This document shows, in pieces, positions 48,661-61,554 of a stretch of DNA of 64,000 nt. Each line of letters begins with the position of its first letter. Position 1 is the stretch's first letter. Under the pieces are notes generated by a model that was not told where the DNA came from, made no database searches, and saw nothing but the letters and a program-made list of their open reading frames with translations. This DNA comes from Lates calcarifer (Eukaryota > Chordata > Actinopteri > Centropomidae): the NCBI RefSeq assembly GCF_001640805.2, contig NC_066845.1, forward strand, positions 20,276,307-20,340,306, written 5' to 3'. The translations under genes were made by a program, and so were the position numbers.

Positions 48661-50921
48661 CTGCCTTTAAAGGACTAGTACAACTATGGATATTTCTCTG
48701 TTTGTTAAATATGAAGCTATGAGGAGACAGCTACACTTGCTCTGTCCAATACACTGATAACCTAATAAACACAGAGTAGAAGTCAAAGAGATCGCTGATC
48801 CAAACCATCAAACCAGGACTCACATAACTTTGACCCAGAATACACATGATATACATGTTCTAAATACAATGTGGGGAACCAAGGACTTCCATTTTACATT
48901 CTGGCTCACTGTCCGATGTCGGGCTCCATATCAAGAGGCAGAGGCTGTAAAACATTTTATGTCAGATGACCTGCTGCGTTATGTAACCTCCCAAGGTGCG
49001 AGGTCAGTTTAGAGCATTTCAAAATCCATTCTTTAAGCAGAGAGATTGTCTTGCAGCTCAAGAAGTCTCATGCCAGGTTTTTTTTTTTCAAATTATTCTA
49101 GATGCCATATCAGAGGGACTCACTATCACATTTTACTGCCAGTAGAACAGTACAACCATAAACAAAGACAGAGCAGACAGAGCAGGGAAACAGAAAAATT
49201 GGTCTAGATAGATAAAGCTGAACATTGACTGTGTTATTTCATAGAGAGGACTCAAACTTCTGACACTCTGAAAGTCTCAACTTGCTGCCTCCTTTTCCAT
49301 AAGCAGCCTTATCGGTACCTGGATTCTATTTGAAGGATATTTGGGAGAGTGATTATCCATTTTGAGCCAAAGTGGGATGTTCAACATCAGTGAAGGGCCT
49401 TATCTTTAAGGGGTATATGAGGGAGTAAACCAACTGTCTCCTGAGCATCCCTCCCCATGGGGAAAAAAATAACAAATCTTTGACCCCGTGTTAAAGTTAG
49501 TGTCTCTTTTGTTATGATGAAGCATGAATGCTTGGTGTGGACAGGAGAATAGGGTCAGCAGCTCAAGGCTCCAGTTTCCGTCTATCTGCTGAAATCTCAT
49601 TGTGCAGCGCTTGTCTCTTGTGCCTCTGGGACAACTTTGGGGTCATAAATATGCCATTTCCACCCACTGACACTTTTTTGTGCGGAAGTACAGTGACATT
49701 CTTTGTCTCCAGTTATAACTGTCATGCCAGCTCGAGACAAGACAGGTATCCTGTGGCGACACATTGTTCGGACAGACCTGGAAAACAAAGCTGTCAGCAA
49801 GGATCTGGGTATTGTTTCACCTCGGGCTCAGCAAAGATCTTTGCCTTATTGTTTGAGTCAGCCTACAAAGTCGGTGCCACATGCCGAGCATACCATGTAT
49901 GAGCTTCATTCTGCAGACAACTAGAGGAAAAAATACACTTCCTGAAGCACTTGTGGCCTTTTGCCATATAAGGCACTAGTCTGTGTCACATTTTGTTGAA
50001 GGGACGTTTTTGGGGAAATGCAAGTTTTTTAAAGAAAACATGAGAGTCACACCAGTATGAGAGTGACTCTGGCAGTTGTTTATGAGGGGCGCTGTGTCTC
50101 AGGGGGGAACGCCTTGCAGCCTTATCAGCTCAGATCAGCAGGCTGCATGGGCCATGGGTCAACTCCACTTGTAAACACAACTCACTAACCCTCCTGAGCG
50201 CCAAAATGTAAGCCAAATATTTTTAGCCCAGCTAACTGGAAAAGGATGATATGATCTTCTGTAGCAGTTTTTGGCAACAGTTAAAAAAAAACCTTTTAGT
50301 GTGAATTTTGCTTCTAAAAATACCCAAAAAGTTTGTTTGTAAACAGTTTTTGTTAACTTGTTATATTACTGTAGGCGTTGTTTATACAAAACACTATATT
50401 ATTTCAGTAGCTGAACTACAGTTACACCAGATATCAAGCCAGCTTAAAGGAAGTATGTCCTAACAGGAGAGGAACACTCACTCAGTTAACACATCTTTCT
50501 GTAAGAGACAACAATAACAATTGTATTTAGCTTAATCCTGGTTTATAAACGGGTTCATCAACCTGCTACAATAACAAGTGAAAAGACACAGATGACTCAG
50601 ATGAGCCGAGAAATGATGCCTCAAATATATCTCAAAATAATAAAATACCACACAAAATATACCATTCATCATCATGCACCTTTATAGTGCATGTTTTCTT
50701 TATACACACACACACTCACACACACATATTAATAACTTATATAATATATAACTACTAGAATAATTAGATATAAATAATAGTAATAAATCTAAATGACAGT
50801 ATGTCCACAATATGTCACTTGTGTATTTGTATTAGAGGGATGGAGTGATATTTTGCACAGTGGTTTCATCATCACTCAGTCTGGAGCGCTGCAGCGGACT
50901 CCCCAGTGTGCTGCGCTCCGA

Positions 50922-51009
50922 GAGGCGGCGCCTCCGTCTGCTTCACGACTGCTGATGTCACCACTGGAAGTCAGTTCAGAGCAAACCTCCCACAGCAGCT
51001 CTATAAATA
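50922..51009 (+). promoter_or_regulatory. tcim: tcim core promoter with TATA box and CRE-like site
   Basis: TATAAATA at 51002-51009 is a strong TATA box, 153 nt before the start codon, putting transcription start near 51035. TGATGTCA at 50953-50960 is one base from a CRE. A 13-bp GC palindrome, GAGGCGGCGCCTC, lies at 50922-50934. The surrounding 0.7 kb is richer in CpG than the flanks. Factor binding is inferred from motifs only. Confidence 0.7.
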
Positions 51010-51161
51010 CCCACAGGCTGAGCTCTCCAGCGCTCACTCATTCACTCAAGCTACAAGCCGCTCCGGCGAAGCAGTGCGCACCTAACAACTCACCCTCACC
51101 GAGTTGAAGGGCCACTCTTGGAGCAGAAACGAGACATCCACCGGAGAAACAAAGAGACAAA

Positions 51162-51464
51162 ATGTCGACCTACGTGTCCTCTGAATGCCGCCGGGTCAGC
51201 CCCTCTGTCCACGGCAACAAGTTTGACACGGCGCATCGTAAGAAGGCCGTGGCCAACATCTTCGAGAACGTCAACCAGGACGCGCTGATGAGACTCTTCC
51301 AGAAAACGGGCGACATGAAGGCGGAGGAGCGAGTGAGGAGCATCTTCTCCTACACCCAGGACCCAGAGGAGACAGCCCGGGCCCTGATGGCTCTGAAGCA
51401 GCGAAAGAAGGACAAGTTCCTTCAGATCGCGGGTATGGTCCGACAGCTGCTCAACCTGCGATGA
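51162..51464 (+). CDS. tcim: TCIM (TC1/C8orf4) family protein, single exon, 100 residues
   Basis: An intronless frame with A at -3 of the ATG and TGA at 51462-51464. It contains RRVSPSVHGNKFDTA (11-24), RKKAVANIFENVNQ (26-39), RLFQKTGDMKAEER (44-57) and ARALMALKQRKKDK (72-85), which match the human TC1/TCIM protein almost motif for motif; human is 106 residues. The last 12 residues differ from mammals, with a hydrophobic-basic end MVRQLLNLR. Mammalian TCIM is a small protein without enzyme motifs, reported to bind Chibby and raise Wnt/beta-catenin signalling and to respond to inflammatory stimuli; the same role here is inference. No signal peptide or membrane segment. Teleosts may have two copies, so this could be an a or b form. 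Confidence 0.93.
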   Translation: MSTYVSSECRRVSPSVHGNKFDTAHRKKAVANIFENVNQDALMRLFQKTGDMKAEERVRSIFSYTQDPEETARALMALKQRKKDKFLQIAGMVRQLLNLR

Positions 51465-52045
51465 CTGTTCTATGCCAGTGTTTGACCGCCTATATCTCTC
51501 TGTCGGCTCCTGTGTGAGCCGAATGTGAAAACACTCCCAACCCTGGGTTACAGCCGTAGGTGCGGCTCACCTGTCGCCTCTGCAGACGCGTCAGGTGCGG
51601 GGAGTGTGCGGCCAGCCGCCTAGAGGGCATCATGCAGCAGCTGTGGCCTCATGGATGGAGGTGACAGCGGTGAGTCCTGCCTGGACCGGATGGAGCAAGA
51701 TGAACTAACTGGGAATATGAAGGGCATACACGTCTAATTTGAGACTTGAATTCACGAATGCATTCTTGTGGATGCTTGACTGTGAAGCAGCTTCTTGCAC
51801 AGTTGCACATCACTGTGTTGATGCTGGTGCGCAGCTGCAGTAAGAGACTTTATCGTGCCGAAGAACCTGCCTACATGAATGCCTGTCCTGAACACATGCC
51901 TTGTCTCTCAGCTTCACTGTGTAATAAGAACACTGTCATTAGTGGCCACTAATGTCTTATTGTCACAAATATGCTATAGCAATGATTTGCATTTATTACG
52001 TTCCTTTTTGTGTCATTTTTAATAAATTATTGGATTGTATACAAA
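51465..52045 (+). other. tcim: tcim 3' UTR (inferred)
   Basis: Noncoding sequence from the stop to just after the poly(A) signal at 52021. It turns T-rich near its end, including GTGTCATTTTTAATAAATTAT. The length, about 0.58 kb, is inferred. Confidence 0.65.
52021..52026 (+). terminator. tcim: Polyadenylation signal AATAAA, tcim
   Basis: First canonical AATAAA after the tcim stop, with T/GT-rich sequence (TTGGATTGTAT, TTGTTTGTCC) in the next 45 nt. Confidence 0.75.
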
Positions 52046-53859
52046 AGTTGAACCCTTGTTTGTCCTTATTATTCATATTTAATGTGCTTTTAATCTGTGT
52101 GCCATTCATGCTATCATTGGTCATCACATCAGGTCACAGAAGGTTAATGCATCCTGTTTGGGTATGGTAGACCACCTTATATTACTGGTATCTGAGCTTT
52201 AAATGCGGCTCTGTTATAATGTTGTAAAAAACCCTTCCAAGCAAACAAGCCATAGGGATATCACAGTGGTGCTGACCTTTATCATCTGATAATTAGTGAG
52301 GAGTCAGACCATTAGTAAAGAAAAGCCACGTTAAGACAAGAAATGACACAGCAGTGTGAGAGTATAGTGATAAGTGCGGATCCAAGATTAGATGTCAACA
52401 GGATTTTTTTTTTGGCAATTCAGCACAAAATGCATCTTTGCCATCTGCTATTCAACAGCTGTGACCGCTGCATTGCTCATAAACAGGGAAACGCCTCGGG
52501 TCAAACAATCCAAATCACCGTGGAAAAAGGAAACTGATGTGTTTTCATGCCTTTGACATCAGTGTAGATGGATACATCACAAAGCAATGTAACAGCTCAT
52601 GTGTCAAATTTTGAGTCATGTAATCTAGTATTCATTTAACATTTATTTCTTGGTAAAAAAAAAAAAAGAAAAAAAAAGAGGCACATGTTGAGATCATTTT
52701 TCTGCCTGTGTTGTTCATCATTGTGACGCAGCAGAGGGCATTTGAAGGGAATAGAGTTACTCATGAGAGGATGTGGTTAACCTTCACTGGGTTTCCCCCA
52801 CAGTGCTGTATGTCTCAACCAGACCGGCGTGAACCAGTTTGGCTCAGGGAGGGAGGGGGGTGGGGTTGGGACGGCTTTCTCTGCGCAGCGTGTTGTCGTG
52901 TTGGAGTCTATTTAATCATCCCTGCTCTCTAGATAAGAGCCTGTCTAAGTAGCATTACAGGGTTTAGACGAGTGGAGGCTTCGCTTCCTGACCCTCTGAT
53001 TCTTTACCTTCAAGTAGAGGATAAATGATCCCCTCTATCACTACAACCATCTACTACATTTACACCCCACTTCAGACCATTTTGTTGTATTTGACAGTAT
53101 TTCATCAGTGACAGGGTGTGTATGCTGTACTAGCTACAGACACACAGATCACTTGAGTGGATGCCAGCTAATCTGCTTGCTTTGATAGTCCCTCTACCGG
53201 CTCAAACCAGTTCCCTGGGTTGTTGTGCATGACGACATCAGACTGTAGGCGCTTCTCGCATGTGCTGAGAGATATGGGAGCTCAAGTATCAGTTGCTCTA
53301 AGGTGTGGAACTCCCTGGTGAATAATCACCTGTGACTAGTAAAAGAAGTGTTTGTCGATGCCAGATACGAATTTCTCCATGTCACAGTCAGATGCTCACA
53401 CTGTAATTTAACTTTCATCTGTTTCCACTTTCAAAGATGACTTAGAGAGGGATTTTCTGTAGGCTGCAGGATAAATGAAATTGGAGACAAAGTGAAGAAG
53501 TATAAAATTATCAAAGTAACAATATATACAAGATGGCTATCCAATTCAAGCCGGAGCAAAGCCGGGTGCGTCTATTTTCTTCCCGTACACAATTGTTTAC
53601 ATCATTAAATTTGATGCTTAAATGACAAGGCGTTTTACAGATTTTATAATGCTGAGTGAAAATTTACACGCAAAATTTGTTATTGACAGGGTTTTAGTAG
53701 GCTACACACTTACATTAAGGCAGATATGAATGACAAAAAGTGGTCGTGGTTGCTACTCACACAACCGCTGTCAAACCATAACTCTATGGTTTAGAAAGGA
53801 AGATTGATAGCACATACTAAATATGCTAATACAGATACAGATAGCCTGACTGAGGAATG

Positions 53860-54000
53860 TTGCTAAGCTAAATTAACCAGCTACTGTAGCTTCATATTTA
53901 ACGTACAGACATGGCAGTGTTATCAATCCTCTCATCTACAGCTCTCAGCATGGAGGTGAATAAACATATTTTCCAATGTGTTAAACTATTAATTTAAAGG
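53860..54000. repeat. Dispersed teleost repeat, CTAAGCTAAGCTAA type (copy 3)
   Basis: Contains TTGCTAAGCTAAATTAACCA, TAGCTTCATATTTAACGTAC, ACAGACATGGCAGTG and a tail near TTAATTTAAAGGA. Confidence 0.7.
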
Positions 54001-56329
54001 AAAACAAGTATTAAATGCCATTAATACTAAAATACATTTTTATTATAATATATATATATGTTTTATTTTATTTAAATAATAATCTTCAGGTGAGGTTACA
54101 GAGGTCACAGTTCACTCAGCTTTTAATGTAGAACTTTATCACAGTCTGTTAATCCTGCTGTCTATTTTTGCTCTTTTATCTTGCAGCTGTCTCTTTTGTT
54201 TGGCTCGTGTATCTCACACCAGGCAGCTTTTTTTATTGGCCCCCTTTTCCCTTTTAGGACTATCCAATTGTTAAGGAAAAGAAAGCTAAATATTCAAGGC
54301 AATTGTCTTGGCTGTCTTTGCTCTGTTGGCAGTGGTGTGCAGTGGTTGGACCTGGGCCTGTGCTCTCCCACCCTCTTCCTGCCTTTCATCAGCCTTAGAA
54401 ACGGTGAATGCTTTGATGTCAACAGACACTGTGGCAGACAGCCTTCAAGCCTGGAGGACAGTAACCACAGAGAGAGGAAGATATAGGGCGGAGGTGTGTG
54501 CATGTGGAGCAGGGGTACAGTAAAATTATAAGTGAGAAATATGTGTGTGTATGTGAGACATAGCTACTGTAAGGTTAAAAGAACAGATTCATGATTGAAA
54601 CCTAGGAAAAATGTGAATATCAGAGGCATGATGGTACACAAAAATATGAGACAATAAACATGAATTTCTTTGACACAAATAAATTAAATAAAGCAAATTA
54701 AAAATTGTGACATACAGTATATAATTGATACAGTGAAATGTATGTTTATTTATATCATAGGTGTTTGAGATTTAGATGAAAGAGCAGAATATTTAAATTC
54801 CTTCAAGTCCTAATGCTCTCCAACTTCTGAGAAACATGCATATTTAATATAAGGCTACATGGCTACAAAAGGATCTTGTTCAGTCTTTTACCTGAACAAA
54901 GAATGGTTACAGCATGTTTTTTCCTTGTTTGGGCAGCTAAAACAAGATCTAGCCTGCTCCCTGAAAAGTTAAATATTAGTCTTTTTCTTATAAATGTAGC
55001 CAGTTGAGGTTAGATAAAGAAAGAGAAAGATGGATGGCAGAATGGAGAGGTGCTAGATTAGTGATTGCAGAGCAGGGAGTGGCAGTCAACCCGATTCCAG
55101 AGCGAACTGGTTCAAACCGAGGTCTGTGATGAGGAACTAAGCATGAGCTGTACACAGGCTTAGGATTAGTCAGTGTTCGGCTGGGAAATCCTGCCATAAA
55201 ATCAACAGCTTTCAGTCACTGTCTTGTTTGATGAAACGGTGTGGGCTGTGAGACTTGGCCAGCTCCACATTAACAAAGGACTCTTCTTGACTCTATATTT
55301 AGTTTGTTTAAGAAATTTGGCCAATATTCTGAATCTTTCCTGAAAAAGGCATCAGAGAGTGTGAGAGAGTCTGTGACTAAATGATTATATTTCCATTTAT
55401 CAGATAGCAAAACAGACTTTTGTCCACACTGCTTATTTTAAGAAGCTTTTTAAAACAAGTGGGGGAGGTTACCATCAGCCACGTAGCTGCTAAAATGTCA
55501 TCGGAAATATCTTGCACAACATTTGGATTGATTAACAGTGACAGTAATTTATTGTGAAGTGTCTAATTATTACCACAAGATGTTTGTAGGTGATATCTGA
55601 GGTGATACCTTGAGATAAAATCAAGATTGGGGTTAAGACTTGGGTTTAGGGTTAAAATGGATTTATGATTATGCCAATATCGATCTGCTGGACAGTCCAA
55701 CATTTTGGTTTATGCTGAAATATCTCTCAGAAACTCTATGTGGATGTAAGACAGTGAATGTAGCATGTGGCTTTTATGAGTAAACACTAACCTCATGAGT
55801 TGTCCTATGATAATAATCAATAGGAAAAAGCATCAAACATGCAGTTTTTGGGTTAGAACCCAGTGAACTTTATATTTGCTGAGCAACATGTCTCATTTAG
55901 GTAGTTCTGTTTAATCATCAGTTACAGACTTCGTCTCCTTGATCCTGTCATTACAGCCGAGGGAAAACAGAGCTCGTTTTGAATGACTGTTTAGTGTGTC
56001 AAATTCAGATCCTTTATAATCCTCAAGCACCCTTCTCCTTAACTGACTGACAAAGTTGCCTCCTCCAGTGCAGTGTGTTTGATGGTGTTTTTGATGGTTC
56101 AGTTCTATTTTCTCCACCACGTGTCAAAAGCAGCTGGTTGACTGAACAGAGCAAAGTTCACAGGGTCATGGTGATGTAAGATCCATACAGGAAGAGGGTC
56201 AAATGGGCAAGAAGAAGGAGAATGCAGGAAAAGAATGGGTACTGACTGTCCAAGAGTTTTCCTTGAAGCGCCGGTCTGTCTGACTCACGGCTTTTCAAAG
56301 GGGCCCCATGTGTGTAGTGGCATCATCCG

Positions 56330-56880
56330 GATTAGCTCATGATGGGAATACAAAAAAGACAGACAGAAAATGAAACACGTGCCCACACATCAAAGATTCC
56401 TGGAATTTGTCACATTTGCAGTCTCTGATTGTCTTTGTGCAGATGTCATTTGCTTGGGAGCAGACCGGCACAGTCCAAAGTGCCCTCTTTGTTGTTTTTG
56501 GATGACTCAGTGTATAGTACATACTTGTCCTCACTTTCGTGCGTAATTTACTCCGGCCTCGCATTATCACTGTTGTACATGTTGCGTCAGTGATCTTCAT
56601 TGAGGATGACCCCTGCCAGCTGGACGGCACCCACAGAGGGACCATGCAAACGTCCTGGCGCTTCATTCACTTCCCAAACAAAACATTCAAAACATCATGG
56701 CTGCTCAGGATTGCAGTGTGGTTTGTGACATTGAACCCTCCTGTCACTGTGGCTGCTTGTTGATTTGACAAACATGAGGCGGATGGTGGCCACAGAGTAG
56801 TGGATAAAAAATATGACTGTTTATGGCAGAGGTGCTGTTGTTCCAAGGAAATGAGAGTTTCCATGTGTTTGGAAGATCAA
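56330..56880. promoter_or_regulatory. Candidate enhancer-like noncoding stretch
   Basis: Less AT-biased than its flanks, with TTCCTGGAA (56397-56405, STAT-type), a perfect AP-1 site TGACTCA (56503-56509) and CACGTG (56377-56382, E-box). Single motifs occur by chance; conservation would be needed. It is 5.2 kb after the tcim start. Confidence 0.25.
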
Positions 56881-57684
56881 ATTCTTTCCCCTGACAACTG
56901 GTTATGCTTCCTCATTCTGTATCTGTATTTGATGTTGTTGAGGATAAGCCTAACATTAAAGTCCTGTTAGATAAGTGTTGTATAAGACAGACCCACTTTT
57001 GATGAAAAAGTATCATAATATCACATTCTTTTGGATTGTGACACTTCTAATTCCCACTTTGTCCAGAGTGAGTTTCCGTGTTTCCAAGTTTTCCACCCAC
57101 ACAGAGTGACAAATCAAAGCTTATACTGGGCAGTACACATGTAATCTAAATAAACCTGCATCTGGCATATTATTCAAAATGCTGTCAGATACTATGCTAT
57201 GAGTCTGTTTATTAATGGCCAGATGGAGCTCGGGCGTTCTTCAAAACAAAAAGTAAACATGCTAGAACTAGTTCAACAGGATGGAAGTAAACCAAAAGGA
57301 TTTCACATACAGATGCTTAGCAGGTAATGTTGAACATGTTCAGTGTCTTAATTTACTGTGGTAGCATGTTAACACACAGGCTGTTTTTTAAATTCTTTTT
57401 TTCTTTTTGACATTTTATGCTTTTATTACATAGCAATCAGTAGAGAGATAACAGGAAAAGAGGAGGGAGTGAGATGAGGAAAAACATGCAAAGGTGTCTG
57501 GCTGGACACAAATCAGGGAGGTTAGAGTGCATGGTCAGCTTCCCAACTGACCAGAATGTCGCCAGAATGTGCCAACATGTGCTAGCACAGAATGCCAAAT
57601 ACAGTACTGAGGTTGTGAATGTCATTCGTTTTGAAAACATACTGGTCAAAAACCAAATGACTGAACAAATGTAAATGTTTAGTT

Positions 57685-57845
57685 GTTTGTAGTCAAAGTT
57701 ATTACAATTCATATTGTAGGAGACATCTGTACCAAATTTTATAGTTCAGATGTGTATAAAGGAAAAGTAAGGGGATCGCTAAATGAGTCATATGGGAGCA
57801 ATGAATATCTTTGCAAAATTCCATCGTATTACATCAGACATTTTT
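57685..57845. repeat. Dispersed teleost repeat, TTAGCATGCTAACA type (copy 5)
   Basis: Fragment with GTCAAAGTTATTACAATTCA and ATCTGTACCAAATTTTATAG, then AAGGGGATCGCTAAATGAG. Confidence 0.6.
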
Positions 57846-60800
57846 CACAATAAAAGCCTGGCTAAAAATAACATGACGTTGTTGGCCAGGTGTTGGCAAT
57901 TGTATATTGGGAAGTGGACTGCAGCCCACAGTATTTTGCTTATGCAAATATACCAAGTTAGTTTTTCCAACCTTTCTGCACTGAAATTCATGAACGGCCT
58001 TAAATACAGCATGCCCTGTTAGAGAGCACTTCCTGACTAGATTTAGATGCAGTGAAGCATGATACATAACATAATAGTTTGTTGATAACTGAAAGTGATG
58101 CCTTGTCAACACCACCAACAGGTCATACTGGCTGTGCAGCTTCATGTTTCAGACAAATACTGGCCTCAGTAATAACGTGACTACCTTGGAAAGATGTGCT
58201 GTGTAAGCAGAGAGTGAGTATACCCGAGGGCTCCATCCTCCATGAAATTCTTTGACCTTTAATAACCTCTGCCTTTGTAACTCTGTCTCCTTCACAGGAC
58301 AGTCTGTTCTATCAGTTTGTGTGAGATGAGTCCCTGGAGTTACAGCAGAGTCATGTCCAAGGCTTGGTCAGGATGGGGGCCTCTATTGTTCGCATTTGTC
58401 TGTATCAGTGTGTGTTTGTATGTTGTGTAGGTATGTGTGTGTGTGTTTTAGGCAGCTCTGGAGAAAGCCCTTTCCTGTGTGGCGCTGGAGGTTCCTTCTG
58501 GGGCTGGGCGGCCGGCGGCCCTGCAGACATGCTGTCTCGCTCCAGTTCCACCACAAGGCCTTACTATTGTTCTGCCCCTCACTCCCTTTGTCCTCTTCAG
58601 TCTGCCACCCCCCCCCACCCACCCTCTTACACCTCCACCCTCTCCTCCTGTCTCTTGCCCTGCAGGTGCAGCTGATCTGCAGCCCAGAGAAGGAGGAAGC
58701 AAAGACCTAGAAACAATAGCAGACCTCAGTTCCTATTTATATATTAAGTCTTTGTTATATCTATGCATTTGACTGCTTATTTGGGGGGTTTGACATCAGT
58801 CTGTACAGTTTTGTTACCATACTGGATTGTAAAACTCCGTGTGTCAGCATTCAAGCATGTTCATCATGTTGATGGCCAACAGGGTTACGGGATTCCCCCT
58901 TTGACCTGGGTGTAAAGTCCATTTTATATGGTACTTGCAGTGGTACTAGAGGTGCTTCACATTTATTATCCACTAGAAGTACAGTGTATCGACTGATTTT
59001 ATAATGTTAATATGTGTATGGAAATCACCCATATCTCCTGTAGGGATTATTTTATATTACAATAGCACGATTCAACAGATAGCTGCAGCCTGTCGCACAC
59101 ACTGGGCGATAAGCAGGGAAACACCATGACTAGGCTGCCAGCTGAACACAGGAAGGAATGAATAGATTCTGGTGCAGTGCAAAGGGTCCACATTATCTCT
59201 GTCAGTCAAGTGCAATCTGCCAATGATAACATCCCAATGAGTGTTCCGAGAGTGCTTAAGGAATACTGCAGGTGAACACCTATGTTATAATACGGATCAA
59301 AGTGCTTGGCTGGTGAAATGTGGCAGACAGATAATGTGTAACAGGGCAGTGAGTGCATGCCCTGGGTGCAGTACTTGTCATTTTGAATTTTGAATGCTTT
59401 ATCAGACTGAACACACTCCAGAGTGTGAGTCACTGATAGTGGGAAGCATTATTGCTGTGCATTCACACCTCCACCAACAACAGCACACACATCAGCCAGT
59501 CTTGGACACCTTACCTAACATTTTTCCAGTATAACTAACATTGTCCTATTGTTGACTTAAATTTAGAACATTGGTCATTTTGTCTCACAAATGAGTATGG
59601 CAGCCGGGGGGTGCTAAACAATACAATTTGCACTAAGCAAAACAATGAATTTATGTGTCCATGGTGCATCTAGTTGCAATATTTTCAGAACATGTTCACT
59701 GTAAGGGGACATGATAAGGCACAGATGGAGACTTAACATACTCTCAAGTGAAATGAATTTGAATGAAATGTGAGCTTATCAAAGCTATGCAGCAGAGAGG
59801 GAAAACATCATGTGTACTATTGAGGAAACAGGAACTGTGCACACTGCAACCCTTAAATGTACCAACGCACAAACAAGTCCTTGTGTACTGTAGATGGTAC
59901 ACTAGGTCATTCTCTACTGACTGACATGTAAAACAACAACATCTCCCAACTACAAGGCTGTACATCTAATCACAAAAATATGACATAACATTTTACACAC
60001 AATATTTTGTATCGCATAAAATGCAGTGAATAGTGTGCAGTAAAACACTGGCAACATCAACCACACTCTCAACAAGCAGACAGCCTGCAAGGGTTCAAAA
60101 CATTCCAGACAAATGTCCAAAAGTAATTCTGTTTTTAGCTGTTGAGATCTGCCGGTGAAAAGTCTGTTGACATAGAGAAGGCAGAAACACAATGAGTAGC
60201 ACAAATGGTGCACACACTTCTGAACATCCTCCGTAGAGTTTAGGGAAAGAAATTGTTGGACAATGCTGGAATTTGTTGGCCGAGCAGTAAATTTGTGGTA
60301 ACTTCATTTAAAATTCATACAGTGTAGCGAGGTGTGTTCAGAGTTTAATTCTGGGAAAATTAAACATCCCCTGAGCAAGCACATGGCCTGGTATGTGGGC
60401 CTCAGCAGTCTTCCGTATTTATACAGATTTGAGTATAAAAGTGTGCATATTTCAGATATGTAATGCTGGAGTACGCTGCAATATCACCTATACCCCACCT
60501 ATAAAACCATCACAAGATCATTATGTAACTAGAAATTCTCACATAAATGTGTGTCTCATTTCTTTGCAGGTGTCAATGCTGGGTAACATAGTCTTTTAGT
60601 TAAACTGTCTTCTTATCTCGAAAATCAGGTTCAACAAAGACTGCATGACAACTTGTAAAATGTATTCAAAATAAGAATTACAAAAGAAAATTAAAAACTA
60701 AAATAGGACAATTTCTTGTATCAAGAAAGTTAGAGTTTCTAACAATGGCTTTGTCAACCACAAAGGGAAAAATGCTTATGGAAAGTACATAGCTGATGAA

Positions 60801-61554
60801 CGCTACAGCTGTAGTCAAGATCATGTGAACAGTGCCATACCCACTGACAAATAATAAAGACAGCCTTTGTTTGTTTACATCCTCTGCTACTCTGGATGTC
60901 GTGCTAGGACAAATGCCCATTTTCACAAATCCAGTGTAAAATGCATATAACAATAGCTGTTTCAAAACACACAGCCCTGCCCAGCATCCATTAGCTGAGA
61001 CAGGAACCTGATTAAGAGAGGGGAAGCTGATAAGGCTCTATTGCGCTATTGCTGATCCATATCTGAGCGGGCAAACGTCAGGCACTACGCCACTGGGAGG
61101 GCAGATATGTAGTCCGTCTGCCACAGTCACGCTTTAGTGTGGGCTGGGTTTTACGTCTACGGACTACATTAGTGCTAATGTATTAAACAGCTGCTCAGGT
61201 CAGTTCATTAGGGCAGGCAGTACAATAGACATGCCAGTGATTTTCAAAGGAACAAAGCACTTTGTCATGTCATGTTTCTACAGAATAGATTTGTATTTGT
61301 AAAATAAATAAATAAAAGAATGCATGAATAAAATAAAAAGTGCTGTTGTGAACATGCGTGCACAGATACACAACAGAAAACTGTACATACCACACTCTAT
61401 GTCACTGAAGTTCTGAGTAAGAATTCCAACCCTGTCTTTACTCCTGAATCTGACTGGACAATGACAGTAGAATCACAGAGTAGAGTCCAGTCAGGGTGGA
61501 TGGCTCTGTTGCCTAGGGGTTGTAGTGTCTATACATAGAAAGCACTTCTTTTTT

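Larger units (their letters stand above)
37807..51000. other. Intergenic region between the Tc1-like element and tcim
   Basis: No exon with family resemblance was found on either strand. Repeats and short symmetric motifs inside it are listed separately. More GC-balanced stretches at about 44.7-45.0, 46.75-47.1 and 49.55-49.9 kb look less decayed than their surroundings and could be noncoding regulatory sequence, but that is inference only. Open frames of 60-124 codons here have no recognisable motifs. Confidence 0.55.

Noticed and set aside
49528..49902. 124-codon open frame
   Set aside because: No domain or motif, overlapping frames on both strands, and no promoter or poly(A) layout. Chance opening in GC-balanced DNA is likelier.
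58364..58772. Overlapping 97-104 codon frames rich in Cys/Val or Pro/Ser
   Set aside because: They arise from GT-repeat and C-rich composition, and several frames are open at once.
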